This document shows, one piece after another, positions 12,980 to 24,004 of a stretch of 64,000 nucleotides of DNA (position 1 is its first letter; every line of letters begins with the position of its first letter). Origin of the DNA: Perognathus longimembris pacificus (lineage: Eukaryota; Chordata; Mammalia; Rodentia; Heteromyidae); NCBI RefSeq assembly GCF_023159225.1, contig NC_063172.1, positions 34,518,832-34,582,831 on the forward strand, written 5' to 3'. The notes below the pieces were generated by a model. It ran no database searches, was not told where the DNA came from, and saw only the letters and a program-made list of their open reading frames with translations. Position numbers and translations under genes: made by a program.

Positions 12980-13990
12980 TGTCCATTTACTTTTTTTCAA
13001 ACCTCTGCTCTTTGTTAATTCTTGAATCCTTTCTTTCTGGAAGGAGCTGTAGTCTCATATTTCAGAGGGTGAACATAGTTTCTGGGTAACACTAGCCCTG
13101 TCAACTGCTTGGAGCTTGATATGTGTTAAATTGAGTCAAGTTACCTTTGAGATGTAGAAAAATAAGACCAACCCTATCCATTTACAGCTTTTTCAAAATC
13201 CAAGTCATATCCATGGATCAAATATTTCATTTTAAGATTACTAATTGAGATATAAGCAAGCCACGTGAGGGCATTAAAAACAATAAACTACTTTTAGGGC
13301 ATTAAAACAACTCTTCATGCTTTCTTTCTCTGTCATCTTTATGGTTGACTTGTCATTTTTATGAAATGCCAGGACTGCTCAAACATTGACTGACACTGTT
13401 GTCATCTCACTGGAAGATGTGATTTAAAATAATTCAATGTAAACCAAGAGAATGTTCCTGAGAGATTGAGGTCTGGAGTTTGGAGCTTGAATTTTTCTTA
13501 TCTTAGTTTAAAATTTTTCTAAACATAACATTGCTTCAGGGCAGGCACTTTATAAACTGTGAACTGGAAGTTCGTTATCTTATTTTCCACTTTCTAAATT
13601 TTATGCTGTTAGACTTTTAAGCTCAGGAACTAGGCTTTGATTCTAGTGTAATAATTTTTGATCATCAAAGTGTTGCATTAATCAAAATTTTCAGTTCATG
13701 TTCAATTGGTAACAATTCAGTTGTACAATTCTCTAAACTTTTCTATGACTTAGTCATGGTGTTATTTTTAATTTAACTCAATTTAGCACCAATATTAATG
13801 ATGGAAAAAAGATAATTCTGAAATTAATTTTGATGGCAAGAATTTTTTACACATGCACTTAGACACAAATCTATTTAAAACTTTATATATAATTTAAGAC
13901 TCATACATATATCAAATAATGATGCAATACCTTTTACGTAGTACTTCTTGTTACTAAATTAGTATAAAGAATTCGGTTTGTGAACAAACA
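12980..13990. other. Unique AT-rich non-coding DNA
   Basis: Nothing recognisable. Confidence 0.4.
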
Positions 13991-14003
13991 AGAATTGAAT
14001 TGA
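13991..14003. repeat. Target-site duplication, left copy
   Basis: 'agaattgaattga', repeated exactly at 14211-14223, flanking the IDL-Geo SINE. Confidence 0.95.
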
Positions 14004-14210
14004 GGGCTGGGAATATGGCCTAGTGGCAAGAGTGCTTGCCTCGCATACATGAAGCCCTGGGTTTGATTCCCCAGCATCACATATATAGAAAAGGCCAGAA
14101 GTGGTGCTGTGGCTCAAGTGGCAGAGTGCTAGCCTTGAGCAAAAAGAAGCCAGGGACAGTGCTCAAGCCCTGAGTTCAAGGCCCAGGACTGGCCAAAAAA
14201 TAAAAATAAA
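14004..14210 (+). mobile_element. IDL-Geo dimeric SINE
   Basis: Left IDL monomer (about 14004-14093) carries tRNA-Ala-like promoter boxes ('tagtggcaagagtgc', 'ggtttgattcc'). Right Geo monomer (about 14094-14195) runs from 'gaagtggtgctgtggctcaag' to 'cccaggactggcc'. It is followed by an A-rich tail with TAAAAATAAAA. A perfect 13-bp target-site duplication flanks it, which shows an L1-type retrotransposition event. Older subfamily ('gcttgcc', 'gagcaaaaag'). Confidence 0.95.
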
Positions 14211-14223
14211 AGAATTGAATTGA
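14211..14223. repeat. Target-site duplication, right copy
   Basis: Exact copy of 13991-14003. Confidence 0.95.
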
Positions 14224-14274
14224 AGAAAATTGATAAAGATAATTTTCTGTATATAATTATTATTATTTTTTACT

Positions 14275-14335
14275 ATACTAAGAGTTAAACTTATTAGGTA
14301 GGTGTTTTACCACTTGAGCCATGCCTTTAGCCCTA
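14275..14335 (-). mobile_element. ID-like SINE fragment
   Basis: The complement of a box A region ('taccacttgagccatgcc') and of the following 'cctaataag' segment is visible in antisense. Only the head is preserved. Confidence 0.5.
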
Positions 14336-14339
14336 CAAT

Positions 14340-16009
14340 GGAAACTTCAAAAAGTTTTAAATATATTAAGAATAGAACTGAATAATACTGATTATATGGC
14401 TTAAGCAATTACTTATTTTATAACATATGAAAAAATTGGTTGTCGATTCTGATTTTATCCAAGTTCAGCAGGCACTCTCAGGCATTAGCAATTTTGGGTC
14501 TCTGTGTCTTCTATGAACAAATGAACATTATATCCTGCTCAATTTTTCATAGATATTTATTTTCTCTTCTTTATGTTTCTCCTTGACTCCCTTATTTCCT
14601 CTTCCTTTCCACTGTTTATATAATCATAAAAATACCTTCTCTGAGCTACTAGAAATATTTTTCTGCATCTTCTTTTTACTCTTGAAATAAAGAGCTATAT
14701 ATTTTTTTTCTCAAACTTGGTGTAGCCCAATGAAGGAATGTTTTTGAATCTGGATTTCCCGACGTTATTCTAAGCCCTTAACACTTTTTACCTTAGGAAA
14801 AACATGTTTATGTATATTTTTTTTCTTTTTGAGGGAGACTTGATGTTGACATATGTAGAACTTGCCCTTGATTTGACACTTGATTTCCTGTAGCAAAATG
14901 AAACTATCTTATTTTTTGCTGATCAATCAAGAAGTTTGTCCAAGTCCCTAAAACATCTCTCCTACCAAAAAAAATGGCAAAAAGAAATGGTAAATGAATC
15001 AGAAACATACGGATTAAATTCCCTTTTAAAGCACACAAGGATTTAGAAATTAAGCAGAAAATTACCGAGTAAAATTTTTTTTCCCTTTTTTGCCAAATCC
15101 CAAATGTTTGGAAAATAGTTCAAGATGTTCATTAAACCTGAAATGCGCCCGAGTTATCCATCCATATTTAATCCAGGCCAAAAAAAAAATCTTTCCAGCT
15201 GAATGTTCTAGTCAGTCGTGGTAAGAAAAGAATCAATAACTCAATGTAGAAATATAAATTTTTAAAATATATAATCATTCAAATGAAAATCAATTGCCAT
15301 TGGGAAACACTTAAAGGAAGATGTTATACATCCATTGCTTACATTCCAACTATCCAATTCATGCCACAAAGTACATTTTGATAACTTGAATGCCTGCTCT
15401 CCAGTCTATATACTTTTATCCTTTGTAGCATAGATATTTCACTTAGTAATCGGACCAACAAATACTTTGCTGAGATTAACCATGTCAAAAAGCTTATTAC
15501 TGAAATAAACTTCCCTTCCATTGTAGTTTTGGCCCTTAAAATTAGTATGTATAATTCTTAAAATTCCTGTGTTTCATCATATAAATTCTGAGTTCTTCCC
15601 ATTAATATTGCTGAGGGATTTATCCCATCTTAAAAGATGGATTAAGGAGTGGATAGCCAAGGAATAATTGTATTTCCTAGACAGTTTGAGTTGAAAATAT
15701 AGAGTGGTATAAACTTAATATAAATAATATGCCCCCAAATCTTCTTTTTGTTAAGTATAGAAATTTGGTGAAGTCAATGAATGGATAATGAAAACTGTGA
15801 AGGCAATAAAGGAGAGTAGGGCCCTTCATCTCTCACTGTCAGAGCCATGGTATGGGAGCTAGTTTACTGCGACTGAATCCTGTTAATGGGAGGAATCCTC
15901 ACTTAAGAGTAAAAAGGCAATTTAAATGTTATTCAACATAGGCAATTTCCCTAGTTTTAAATTTCCAGGTAGCTCACTAAATAGCTTCAATTTAGAAAGT
16001 AATACTAGC
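14340..16009. other. Unique non-coding DNA with one conserved-looking block
   Basis: No gene. 15060-15200 combines homeobox-like TTTAATCC and ATTAAA words with a 'gcgcccgag' CpG cluster in an otherwise CpG-free region and may be a conserved non-coding element (see findings). The rest shows nothing. Confidence 0.4.
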
Positions 16010-16660
16010 TATCGGTTGATTTCAATTCTGCTACATCAGATTGACACAAAATAAGTGGATGAAAACAATGAAAATTTTTATTTTATAGTTACAGAGGTCA
16101 AAAGTCCAACATAAGTAACTGCCAGAAATTAAGATGTCAGTAAATCTGAATTCGTCTTGGAAGTTCTGGAATATTGTTCCTTTTCTTTCTTGCTCAATAG
16201 GTTGCTCACATTCTTTGGCTCATACCTTCAGAGTCAGCAAGGGCCAAGTTTCTCTGACTGTCTTATTTTTATTTTTCTGTTATCGTCGTCGTCATCATCA
16301 TCATCATCATCTCTCTTCCTCTTTCTTTTCCTCCCTGCCTCTTCCTTTTCTTTCATCTTCTCTCCTCATTCCTCTTTTTCTCCCTTCTAATGTTCTCAGT
16401 CTCCCCTCTATCTCTCCCTCTTCCACCACCTCTCTCTTTTCTCTTTCCTGTTTGTCCTTTCTCCTTATATAGATTCTTGTGATTAATTGATCTACTCAGA
16501 TAATCCAGGATAATCTCTCTATTATAAGGTCAGTTGGTTAGCAACTTGGATTCCATCTGCATCCGTAGTACTTTAATTCCTTTGCTTTGTAACCTGATTA
16601 GGGATCAAGACATAAATTTCTTGATGTTGGGGGGGGGCACTATTTTTCCTCCTACACACT
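16010..16660 (-). mobile_element. MLT/ERVL-type LTR remnant with CT-rich insert
   Basis: Read in antisense it follows an old MaLR/ERVL LTR: the 3' end lies at 16010-16120 ('ctgctacatcagattgac', 'aaaatttttattttatag', 'agaggtcaaaagtccaac'), and the 5' half at 16480-16660 ('tactcagataatccagga', 'taaggtcagttggttagc', 'ttccatctgcatcc', a G-run then 'cactatttttcctccta'). Between them lies a pyrimidine-rich stretch that appears expanded. Family assignment is by eye. Confidence 0.5.
16283..16311. repeat. (CGT)n/(CAT)n microsatellite with CT-rich tract
   Basis: Three CGT units grade into six CAT units, followed to about 16470 by an impure CT-rich tract. Serine-, histidine- and leucine-rich open frames here are by-products of this repeat. 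Confidence 0.9.
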
Positions 16661-17489
16661 ATGATATCATCTCTAGGGAGAGGTGGGGAGTTGTACATGA
16701 GAAGAGATTAAATGGCTAGCTATGGAAAGCTTTATTTTTCCTTCAAGTTGACTGATAGAAACATAGTCTATCTCCTCCATAGTTCTGCTCAAAATAATTT
16801 TTGAAACTAGAAATGTATTTTACTTCCTGATCAGCATCTAAACATTGGTTTCACTTAGGTCTGGACTTGCCAGTTCATGAACTATAAGGATCAATCTACT
16901 TTAAATTTACATGTGTCTACCGTGCATCTAGAAATTAACACTTGACTAAGATGAATCAATTGTGTATTGCTGGGAGCATTTGGAAACCCAGGGCATATCT
17001 TGCAAGATACAGAACAGCCTTATCACAGAGTAAGATTTTTTAAAGATAATAATCATCAATGTTTTCTGGACATAAATTTAAAATATTTTTCAATGATAAT
17101 TAATTTATAAAATACAGCATAATATAAACTTTTACAAAAACTGGGAGAAAAGCAGAGGTCATTGTAAGAATGTCATACAAACTGAACATGGAAGTCAGTA
17201 CTATTCTGCACAAAGTCTCTCATTTGTTCTTCAAGGAACCCATCATGTAGTCAGGATCTTGTTCTCTCTGTGCCACATATTCTCCCTGAGTGGTGTTATT
17301 AACAGTCAGTTTCAACAACCTAGTGTTCTCCCAGTACAATAGCATGCTGTAGCTTCACAGTGTTTCTCCTCAGCCCAGACTTTTTCTTCAGCTTTCTAAC
17401 TCTATTTCCAGTTTTCTATTGACATCTCTCCTTGCATACTCACAGACAAAAACCTCTACATTTCAGGATTTTTTAAATGATTACTTATT
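16661..17489. other. Unique non-coding DNA
   Basis: Nothing recognisable. Confidence 0.4.
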
Positions 17490-17622
17490 TATTGTCAAAG
17501 TGATATACAGAGGGGTTACAGTTTCATACATAAGGCAGTGGGTACATTTCTTGTACAATTTGTTACCGCCTTCCTCATTCCCCCCTCCCCCTCCCCCTTT
17601 CCCTGCCTCTCCATGAGTTATT
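17490..17622 (-). mobile_element. L1 3' end, antisense
   Basis: The plus strand shows the complement of the family 3' terminus ('attgtcaaagtgatatacag', 'ggggttacagtttcatac', 'tacatttcttgtacaattt') and of the G-rich polypurine tract that precedes it (C-run at 17580-17602). Short and 5'-truncated. Confidence 0.75.
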
Positions 17623-17801
17623 TTTTAATAGTACAAAGTGGATTTCAATCCTCTGCTGTGATTCAGGATATTTTTCACCTTCTCCATTCTATCAGCATTG
17701 CTACCATAATTTTGAGTGCACCTTTAATACATCTCCCCACTCTCCTTTTTTTTAGTGTACTTTCATAGAGTATACTTCCTCAAAAGTTTTCCATTTTATT
17801 T

Positions 17802-17876
17802 CCGTGTTGGGAATCAAACACAAGCCCTTGCAAATGCTAGACTATTGTTGTACCACTAAGCTACATCCCTAACCAT
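17802..17876 (-). mobile_element. ID-like SINE monomer
   Basis: In antisense: 'taccactaagctacatccc' is the complement of an ID head with box A, and 'gggaatcaaacacaagccc' is the complement of the box B region. Confidence 0.65.
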
Positions 17877-17879
17877 ACC

Positions 17880-19475
17880 AAATATTCCTTGGCTTTTTTC
17901 TATAAACTCTTTCTTCCAGCCTCATTGCCAAGATATGCTTAACGCCCTTGGAAAGTCCATCCTACGTTGAATTAATCAAGTGAATTATTTCAAATCTGAA
18001 TGGCACCACAGTACCTTCCAAATACTTCTTAAATGTCTTTTTAATTTTGAGCTCCTGAATGAGGGGTTCTGAATAGAGATCCCTCTCTGAGGCATCCTAT
18101 ATTAGCCAAGGTTGATTATTGGCTTTCCACTTTTTCCCCTTTGATGAGAAGGACACACTGTTTTCAGAAATCTTTTCCCGATGGAATGAGCTAAATTCCA
18201 TAATAACTAAAGACTTTAATTTTTGTGCCAACTCTTCTTGGAAGCTTTCCCTTGGCTTCTTTCTATATCGACCCCCTCTGAGATGAGTTCTCCCATATCC
18301 TTCCACAAATATATTCCAATTACAAAGGAGCATGAGGTCACACCTTTGATGATGTTTCAGTTACGTGCCTTCACTACTTCCTTTTCCCATGTAGATTGAG
18401 CATTTCAGGAAAACCTGGAAATACCCAAGTTCTCTCTGTTTCAAAGTTTTTCCCTCACTAATTCCCATGTGAATATATACAGGTAGAATGCCTATGTGAA
18501 AGAGACAGAACACAGGAATTTTCTATTTCAATCTTTCCCCCCTGCTTTGGTTGTACCATGCTGTCACTAACACTGATCCTATCTACTTCAAACCCCAAAT
18601 AACTACTGCAATTTTGGTAGGACAGAAATCACTAGTTTGAAATGTTACATTTTCATAGTTTGATACCATACACAATAAGTAGAGTTTTAAATGAAAATTG
18701 ATTGATCTGGTAAAGTGTTCATATTCTGCCCGCTATTTTCACAGTTCTGGGTCCAAAATCATTATAATAAAATTTCTATTCCAGCATTCATCAAAACTTA
18801 TAAAAGAACTGTTGCCATTCATGGATGTATTAATGTAACAGGGCCCAATGCTGCTTTCAAAGACTATTTTCTTCTACAGAGACATTTTATAGTCAGGCAA
18901 TCATCTTGTTAAACATTTCCCATAAAAATTTTAAAAATCATTACCTGGGAGTCTATTACTGTGGCACTAATCACACCTCTACAATTAAGCTTATTTCAAC
19001 CCTTTCAATGTAATCCTTTTTCTTTAATCAAGGGTTTATTATTGAACTGTTAATGTGAAAGTTGAAATAAAAAAATTCAGTCCAGGAATGAATTCTAATA
19101 GTAGTAGTTACAGAAAACCCTGAGAAATTCTAATATTTTTCTATGAGATTTGTGTGAGGATGTGGGTTTAATTTATTCCCTCCTTTTTTCCATAACATGA
19201 TTTGCCTTACTTAGAGGAGACTAAAGTTTTCCCTTATGTCTTGAAGGATATTTTTTATCTACAGATGGGCTGTCCATTGTGTGAGCACAAAAGTAGTCAT
19301 TTTATTAATCTGGAAAAAAGCTAATGCAGTTGACCTGGGGATGTTTAGTGACTTTAATTTTTACAGCACTAAATAGAAGTTGCTTCTGTAAGGAAAAATT
19401 ATCCACAAGTAATTTTATCTGTCAAAATTACCAAATATTCTTCTCTCTCTCAATATCCACCAAGAGATAGAAGGT
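17880..19475. other. Unique non-coding DNA
   Basis: No recognised feature. The small open frames (78 codons antisense at 18097, 65 codons at 18715) lack any recognisable product. Confidence 0.4.
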
Positions 19476-19695
19476 TGTTTTTTTTTTTTGTTTTTTTTTT
19501 TTTGCCAGTCCTGAGCCTTGGACTCAGGGCCTGAGCACTGTCCCTGGCTTCTCTTTGCTCAAGGATAGCACTCTGCCACTTGAGCCACAGCACCACTTCT
19601 GGCCACTTTCTTTATATGTGGTGCTGGGGAATTGAACCCAGGGCTACATGTATAAGAGTCAAGCACTATTGCCACTAGGCTATATTGCCAGCCCA
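19476..19695 (-). mobile_element. IDL-Geo dimeric SINE, antisense
   Basis: Complete dimer in antisense: T-rich tail (19476-19503), complement of the Geo end ('gccagtcctgagccttgg'), the 'gccacttgagccacagcacc' segment, then the complement of the IDL monomer ending 'tatattgccagccc'. Several substitutions make it an older copy. No clean target-site duplication was seen. Confidence 0.92.
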
Positions 19696-20051
19696 GAAGA
19701 TTTTAATTTAGGGACAATATATATCCCAGTATGAACTTATTCAAATTCAGACCTCACAATGGCACAAAGCTTTACAACTTCCATGTAAATTCACAGCCAT
19801 TTGCACTTGCTACACACAACCATCCTGAGAATTAGAGCTTAGGTTCCTAACCTGACTCTCTCCCATAATGCCTTCTTCCCTATCCCACCACCTCAGCTCA
19901 CTCTCAGGCACTTTCACCTGGTTAATAGCTTTCAAAGGATCATTTTATAGTATCTCTTGCCTTTTCCATCAGTGTTCTTTCTGACAGTTTCCCTGAGAGA
20001 GATCAGCATTTATAAATGAATATGCTGTTTCTCAGAGCTTAATCATTTCAT

Positions 20052-20108
20052 TTGTTTATTTTTAATTTTTATTATTTAATTTTTATTTATTTTTAATTTT
20101 TATTTGTT
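20052..20108. repeat. (ATTTTT)-type AT-rich low-complexity tract
   Basis: Repeated 'tttttattta/tttttaattt' words; it could be the relic tail of a decayed retroelement. Confidence 0.7.
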
Positions 20109-20344
20109 AGTTGTACATGGGTGATTTCAATATAACATTTCCATCTATACATTATATCATATCCATACACCATATCCCATTAACCTTACTTCTTCTTACG
20201 TTCTCTGTTATCTTCCCTCCAGTTTCATTGGAAATATTGGTTTTATTGTTCTATTTTCACTTATGCATATGAAGTACTCCATCCACATGTGTCCTGTTTG
20301 TTCATTTTCATCTTACTGAAACAGTCATGCTGTTAGTAGTTAAT

Positions 20345-20425
20345 GCTGGCCTTGAACTTGTGACCCTTCCACTTCTGTCTCTGGAGTGCTAGGATTGCAA
20401 ACACAAGTAAACATGCCTGGATCAT
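20345..20425 (-). mobile_element. B1-like (7SL-derived) SINE
   Basis: In antisense the sequence reads 'ccaggcatgtttacttgtg', 'gcaatcctagcactcc', 'agagacagaagtgg', 'cacaagttcaaggccagc', which is the B1 head through its right-hand box B region. No tRNA-like right half follows, in contrast to the composite SINEs. Confidence 0.7.
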
Positions 20426-20765
20426 ATTTGTTATTTAAGATAAAGAGTAAAACCCTTGCATGAAAGGCTGCTATCATTGTTTATCTAGCCCAACATGAGT
20501 CTCTTTCCTTAAGTTTTCCTTTACCTATCTCCTTCAGAGAGGCTGAACTCCCTACCATTATGGCTAGACAGTCATACAACAGATTGCCTGCAACTAAGGA
20601 TGCATAATCGGAAATGTGCTGGAGCCTAAGAAGATATTTACTTTTCCATGTATGATTATCTGCTACAGCTTTCACTTTTTCTTGTCCTTTATGTGACTAT
20701 GATGTCAGCACTTCAACATCAACTATTTTAGGACCATGGGTGATAAATGTAAGTATGAAAGAAAA

Positions 20766-20777
20766 TACACTAATCAT
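20766..20777. repeat. Target-site duplication, left copy
   Basis: 'tacactaatcat', repeated exactly at 21649-21660. Confidence 0.85.
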
Positions 20778-21295
20778 TTTTTTAAAAAAAAATTATTGTC
20801 AAACTAATGTACAGAGAGGTTACAGTTTCATATGTTAGACATTGGATACATTTCTTATACTGTTTGTTACCTCCTCCCTCATCCCCCCCCCTTTCCCTTT
20901 CCTCCCATGAGTTGTTCAATTGATTTACAACAAACAGTTTTGCAAGTATTGCTTTTGTAGTCGTTTGTCTTTTTACCCTGTGTCTCTCAATTTTGGTATT
21001 TCCTTTCAGTTTCCTAGTTCTAATACCAGTATACACGGTTTCCAATGTATTCAGATAAGATACAGAGATAGTGCAGGTACAACCACAGGAAGGGGATACA
21101 AGAGGGTCATCAATAACAGAAGCTACGGTTTCACATCGAATGTTGAAAGTAACTACAACAGTGATATAACAGTCGTTTCCATAACATGGAGTTCATTTCA
21201 CTTAGCATCATCTTATGTGTTCATAAGTGTATAGCTATTGGACTCTTGTGATCCTCTGCTGTGACTAGCCTAAAGCTGTGCTAATTATTCCCTAT
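20778..21295 (-). mobile_element. L1 3' end, sense part of a twin-primed insertion
   Basis: Read on the minus strand: 'ggctagtcacagcagagg', 'gctaagtgaaatgaactcc', through a long 3' UTR to a G-rich polypurine tract (C-run at 20884-20893 on the plus strand), then 'gtaacctctctgtacatt', 'tgacaataat' and an A-rich tail that abuts the 12-bp duplication. The tail position shows the element was inserted on the minus strand. It is joined head to head to the inverted L1 piece at 21296-21648. Confidence 0.85.
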
Positions 21296-21648
21296 GACAT
21301 TGTTGGTGGGAATGTAAACTGGTTCAGCCACTCTGGAAAGCGGTAAGGAGAGTTCTCAGAAGTCTAAACATAGAGCTCCCCTATGACCCAGCAGCCCCAC
21401 TTTTGGGCATCTACCCGAAAGACCACAAACAAGAACACACTAAAGCCACCAGCACAACAATGTTCATCGCAGCACAATTTGTCATAGCTAGAATCTGGAA
21501 CCAACCCAGATGCCCCTCAGTGGATATACACAATGGAATTTTATGCCTGTATCAGAAAGAATGACATTGCCCCATTCGTAAGGAAATGGAAGGACTTGAA
21601 AAAAATTATACTAAGTGAAGTGAGCCAGGCACAAAGAAACATGGACTC
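21296..21648 (+). mobile_element. L1 ORF2 3' fragment, inverted part of the same insertion
   Basis: In the plus orientation it encodes the familiar C-terminal stretch of L1 ORF2 ('attgttggtgggaatgtaaa', 'gacccagcagccccactttt', 'atagctagaatctggaacc', 'ggaattttatgcctg'), broken by stop codons. It lies in the opposite orientation to the adjoining 3' end and stops exactly at the second copy of the 12-bp duplication. This is the structure left by twin priming. Confidence 0.85.
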
Positions 21649-21660
21649 TACACTAATCAT
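21649..21660. repeat. Target-site duplication, right copy
   Basis: Exact copy of 20766-20777, bounding the inverted end of the L1. Confidence 0.85.
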
Positions 21661-21889
21661 GACAAGAGGAAAATAGAAAAAAAATGGTCTCTAGTTTTTT
21701 TAATGGGTAGATGAACCAATGGAAGTAATTGCCTATCTTTAAAATTTCTGTCATGTGAGAATAATTAAATCCATATTTTACACTATTGCCCCTGACCTTC
21801 TATAATTCAAATCAGAAGCATAGCTGAAACACATGGCTTTCAATGCTTGGTAATTTTCCAGCATTTTAGTATTATTGGTAGTCCCCTAA

Positions 21890-22230
21890 GTTTCTAGAAT
21901 GTTCTTCTCTCCCTTGTGACTTTCTTACCAAATCACCTTAATCTCCTCATCATACATATTTCACCAGTCCTCTCCTATTCACTATTCAACTCTCAGCTAA
22001 AATGTGTCTTTTTTTGACATTTTATCTAATCCCTACCCTAAGTGATATTTCCTATTGTATTGTCCTTCTTGGCACATGTTTTATTCAAGGTATATATTCA
22101 CTTGTTCACTCACTGTAATAACTGTGTATTTTCTAAGAGACTTTGAGTTCCATTAGGATAGAAGTCGTGTTGCTCACCTTCCTATTTTTAGCAGTCTTCA
22201 TAGCAGTGAAAAAAATATTCAACAACTTGA
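21890..22230 (+). mobile_element. L2-like LINE 3' region remnant
   Basis: Order of motifs resembles the L2 3' region: 'attcaactctcagctaaaat' (compare 'ctcagctcaaatgtc'), 'ttgacattttatctaatccc', 'ttcactcactgtaataac', 'gactttgagttccattag', 'gatagaagtcgtgttgctc'. Ancient and highly diverged. Confidence 0.5.
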
Positions 22231-22239
22231 AAAGAATTA

Positions 22240-22335
22240 AAGGCAAGAAAGGAAAATAAATAAAATAAGGAAAGGAGGGGGAGTGAAGGCAGGAGAGAGA
22301 AGAAAAAGGGAGGGAGAAAAGCAGAGACAGAAAAA
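22240..22335. repeat. Purine-rich tract
   Basis: Impure AG-rich stretch of about 95 bp with AAGG/GGAG words. A serine/leucine/phenylalanine-rich antisense frame is its by-product. Confidence 0.8.
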
Positions 22336-22827
22336 GTTGGCTCATGAGAACTGAGAAAGTTAGTTTTAGGAACCAAATCTCAATTTGAAAAGGAACTTGA
22401 GTCCCCCTGTGATACTATAGTCTCCGTCCCATGTGCAAGAAAGACAGAGCCCACAGTGAGTGGTCTACTTATTTGAAAGTCAACAGAAAAAGCATCGTAC
22501 TGCATTTGTTGCCAGAAGTATTCAGAAATACACTTTCATCTTTTTAGTTTCTTTTACTCTATTTGTTTTTGCCTGAAAGACAAGGTGAACCCATGTGTTC
22601 TGCTGCGTTGCCTTTTGGTTATCAATAGCATTGTCAGAGCCAGGAATGGGGTGAATGACCTGAGTATTGACACTAAAACTTTCAACTTTGGGTTTTGTAG
22701 CCTGATAAAGTTGCAATGGTCTCAAGAAATTCTAGGAACAGTCTTGACAGCGTTAATCAGATTTTCAACTAGGTTTCAGTGCAAAAATAGGCTATCATTT
22801 ATAGGTTACATTACATAATATTGTGGA

Positions 22828-22843
22828 AACATTTTGGAGTTTT
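22828..22843. repeat. Target-site duplication, left copy
   Basis: 'aacattttggagtttt', matched with one difference at 23056-23071. Confidence 0.85.
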
Positions 22844-23055
22844 TTTTGTTTTGTTTTGTTTTTTGGCCAGTCCTGGGCCTTAACTCAGGGCTTGAGCACT
22901 GTCCCTGGCTTCTTTGCTGAAGGCTAGCACTCTACCACTTGAGCTACAGCGCCACTTCTGGCCATTTTCTACATATGTGGTGCTGAGGAATCGAACCCAG
23001 GGCTTCATGTATATGAGGCTAGCATTCTTGCCACTAGGCCACATTCCCAGTCCAC
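22844..23055 (-). mobile_element. IDL-Geo dimeric SINE, antisense
   Basis: T-rich tail with GTTTT units (22844-22864), complement of the Geo monomer ('ggccagtcctgggcctt' to 'ttctggccattttct'), then complement of the IDL monomer ending 'ttcccagtcc'. Flanked by a 16-bp duplication with one mismatch. Older subfamily. Confidence 0.94.
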
Positions 23056-23071
23056 AACATTTGGGAGTTTT
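23056..23071. repeat. Target-site duplication, right copy
   Basis: 'aacatttgggagtttt', one mismatch to the copy at 22828-22843. Confidence 0.85.
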
Positions 23072-23197
23072 ATCTCTTCAAAAAGATTAATTCCCATGTT
23101 TACTATGTGTTTGTTTTGGTGAAATATAGTTGCAGTATAAGTAAATTCTGTTAACCAACTTTTTAACCTAGTTTGTTCCAGATAATAAACATGAAAG

Positions 23198-23244
23198 CAC
23201 TATATATGTACATATACATACATGTATATACATACATATATATG
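23198..23244. repeat. (ATAC/ATGT)n AT-rich simple repeat
   Basis: Alternating purine-pyrimidine words such as 'tatatgtacatatacatac'. Confidence 0.9.
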
Positions 23245-23360
23245 TTAGACACTATGAAAGACCAATTTAATGACTAGCTCATTTAATTCTTTTAACAAAT
23301 CTACAAGTGCACCATTCTTTTTCTTATCTTGCAAATGAAACTTGGATTCTGTAAGAGTTT
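23244..23360 (-). mobile_element. MIR SINE remnant, antisense
   Basis: In antisense orientation, 'actatgaaagaccaattta', 'ctcatttaattcttttaac' and 'tcttgcaaatgaaacttgg' follow the complement of the MIR 3' half ('ctcatttaatcctcacaac', 'acagatgaggaaactgagg'). Confidence 0.55.
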
Positions 23361-23364
23361 CATT

Positions 23365-23774
23365 TACATGCTCACTGTCAAAGTTTGCGGCTGACTGAAG
23401 GACAAAAGTAAATTAAAATATATTCTCAAGTGTTAAGGAAAGTAAGACTCCTGTAGATGATCTTCAGAGGAATGTAGAATAGTCATGTAAAATGGCCATC
23501 AATATAGTTGGCAATAATAATAAGCATTTGAAAATTGAATAAAATTTCCTTTAAGTTTTATCTGAGCCATCGCCATAGGTTGAAAACTTACTATAAGGGA
23601 AAAAGGTTTTAGTCATCAAATGTTTCACTAGCAAAATGGGGAGGAAAGACAATGAATTCAAGGGTCTGAGGAGTCCAGCTTCACCAAGACCTAGATTGCT
23701 ATGGGAAGCCTGGGGCGATAAGGCTGGGATGTGGGTGCATTCCCCTGGTCTTGAATGCTACACTAAAATGTTTG
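23365..23774. other. Unique non-coding DNA
   Basis: Nothing recognisable. Confidence 0.35.
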
Positions 23775-24000
23775 ACCTTTACCCTTAGATAATAAGAAAC
23801 ACTCAAAAGGGTTTCAGCTGGAGAGTGACATCATGCAAACTGTTTTTAGAAAGATTGATTTGGCACCAGTGCACTGAGTGGATTGGGAACAGACAAGATC
23901 AGAAAAAGGTGGTCCAGCCAGGTCTGCATACAGGATTGAGAAGAAAGGTAATTTAGACACAGGGAGATGTAGCCATAAGGGGTGGTTTCAGTGCAGTAAC
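23775..24000 (+). mobile_element. Possible ancient interspersed repeat
   Basis: 'gggtttcagctggagagtg', 'acatcatgcaaactg', 'agaaagattgatttggc', 'gagtggattgggaacagac' follow a motif order that I recognise from a widespread old mammalian repeat. I cannot name the family with confidence. Confidence 0.35.
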
Positions 24001-24004
24001 TGAT

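Noticed and set aside
14004..14093. Possible tRNA-Ala gene
   Set aside because: The tRNA-like head belongs to the IDL monomer of a SINE: it has a second monomer, poly(A) tail and target-site duplication, and cannot fold as a full tRNA with aminoacyl stem.
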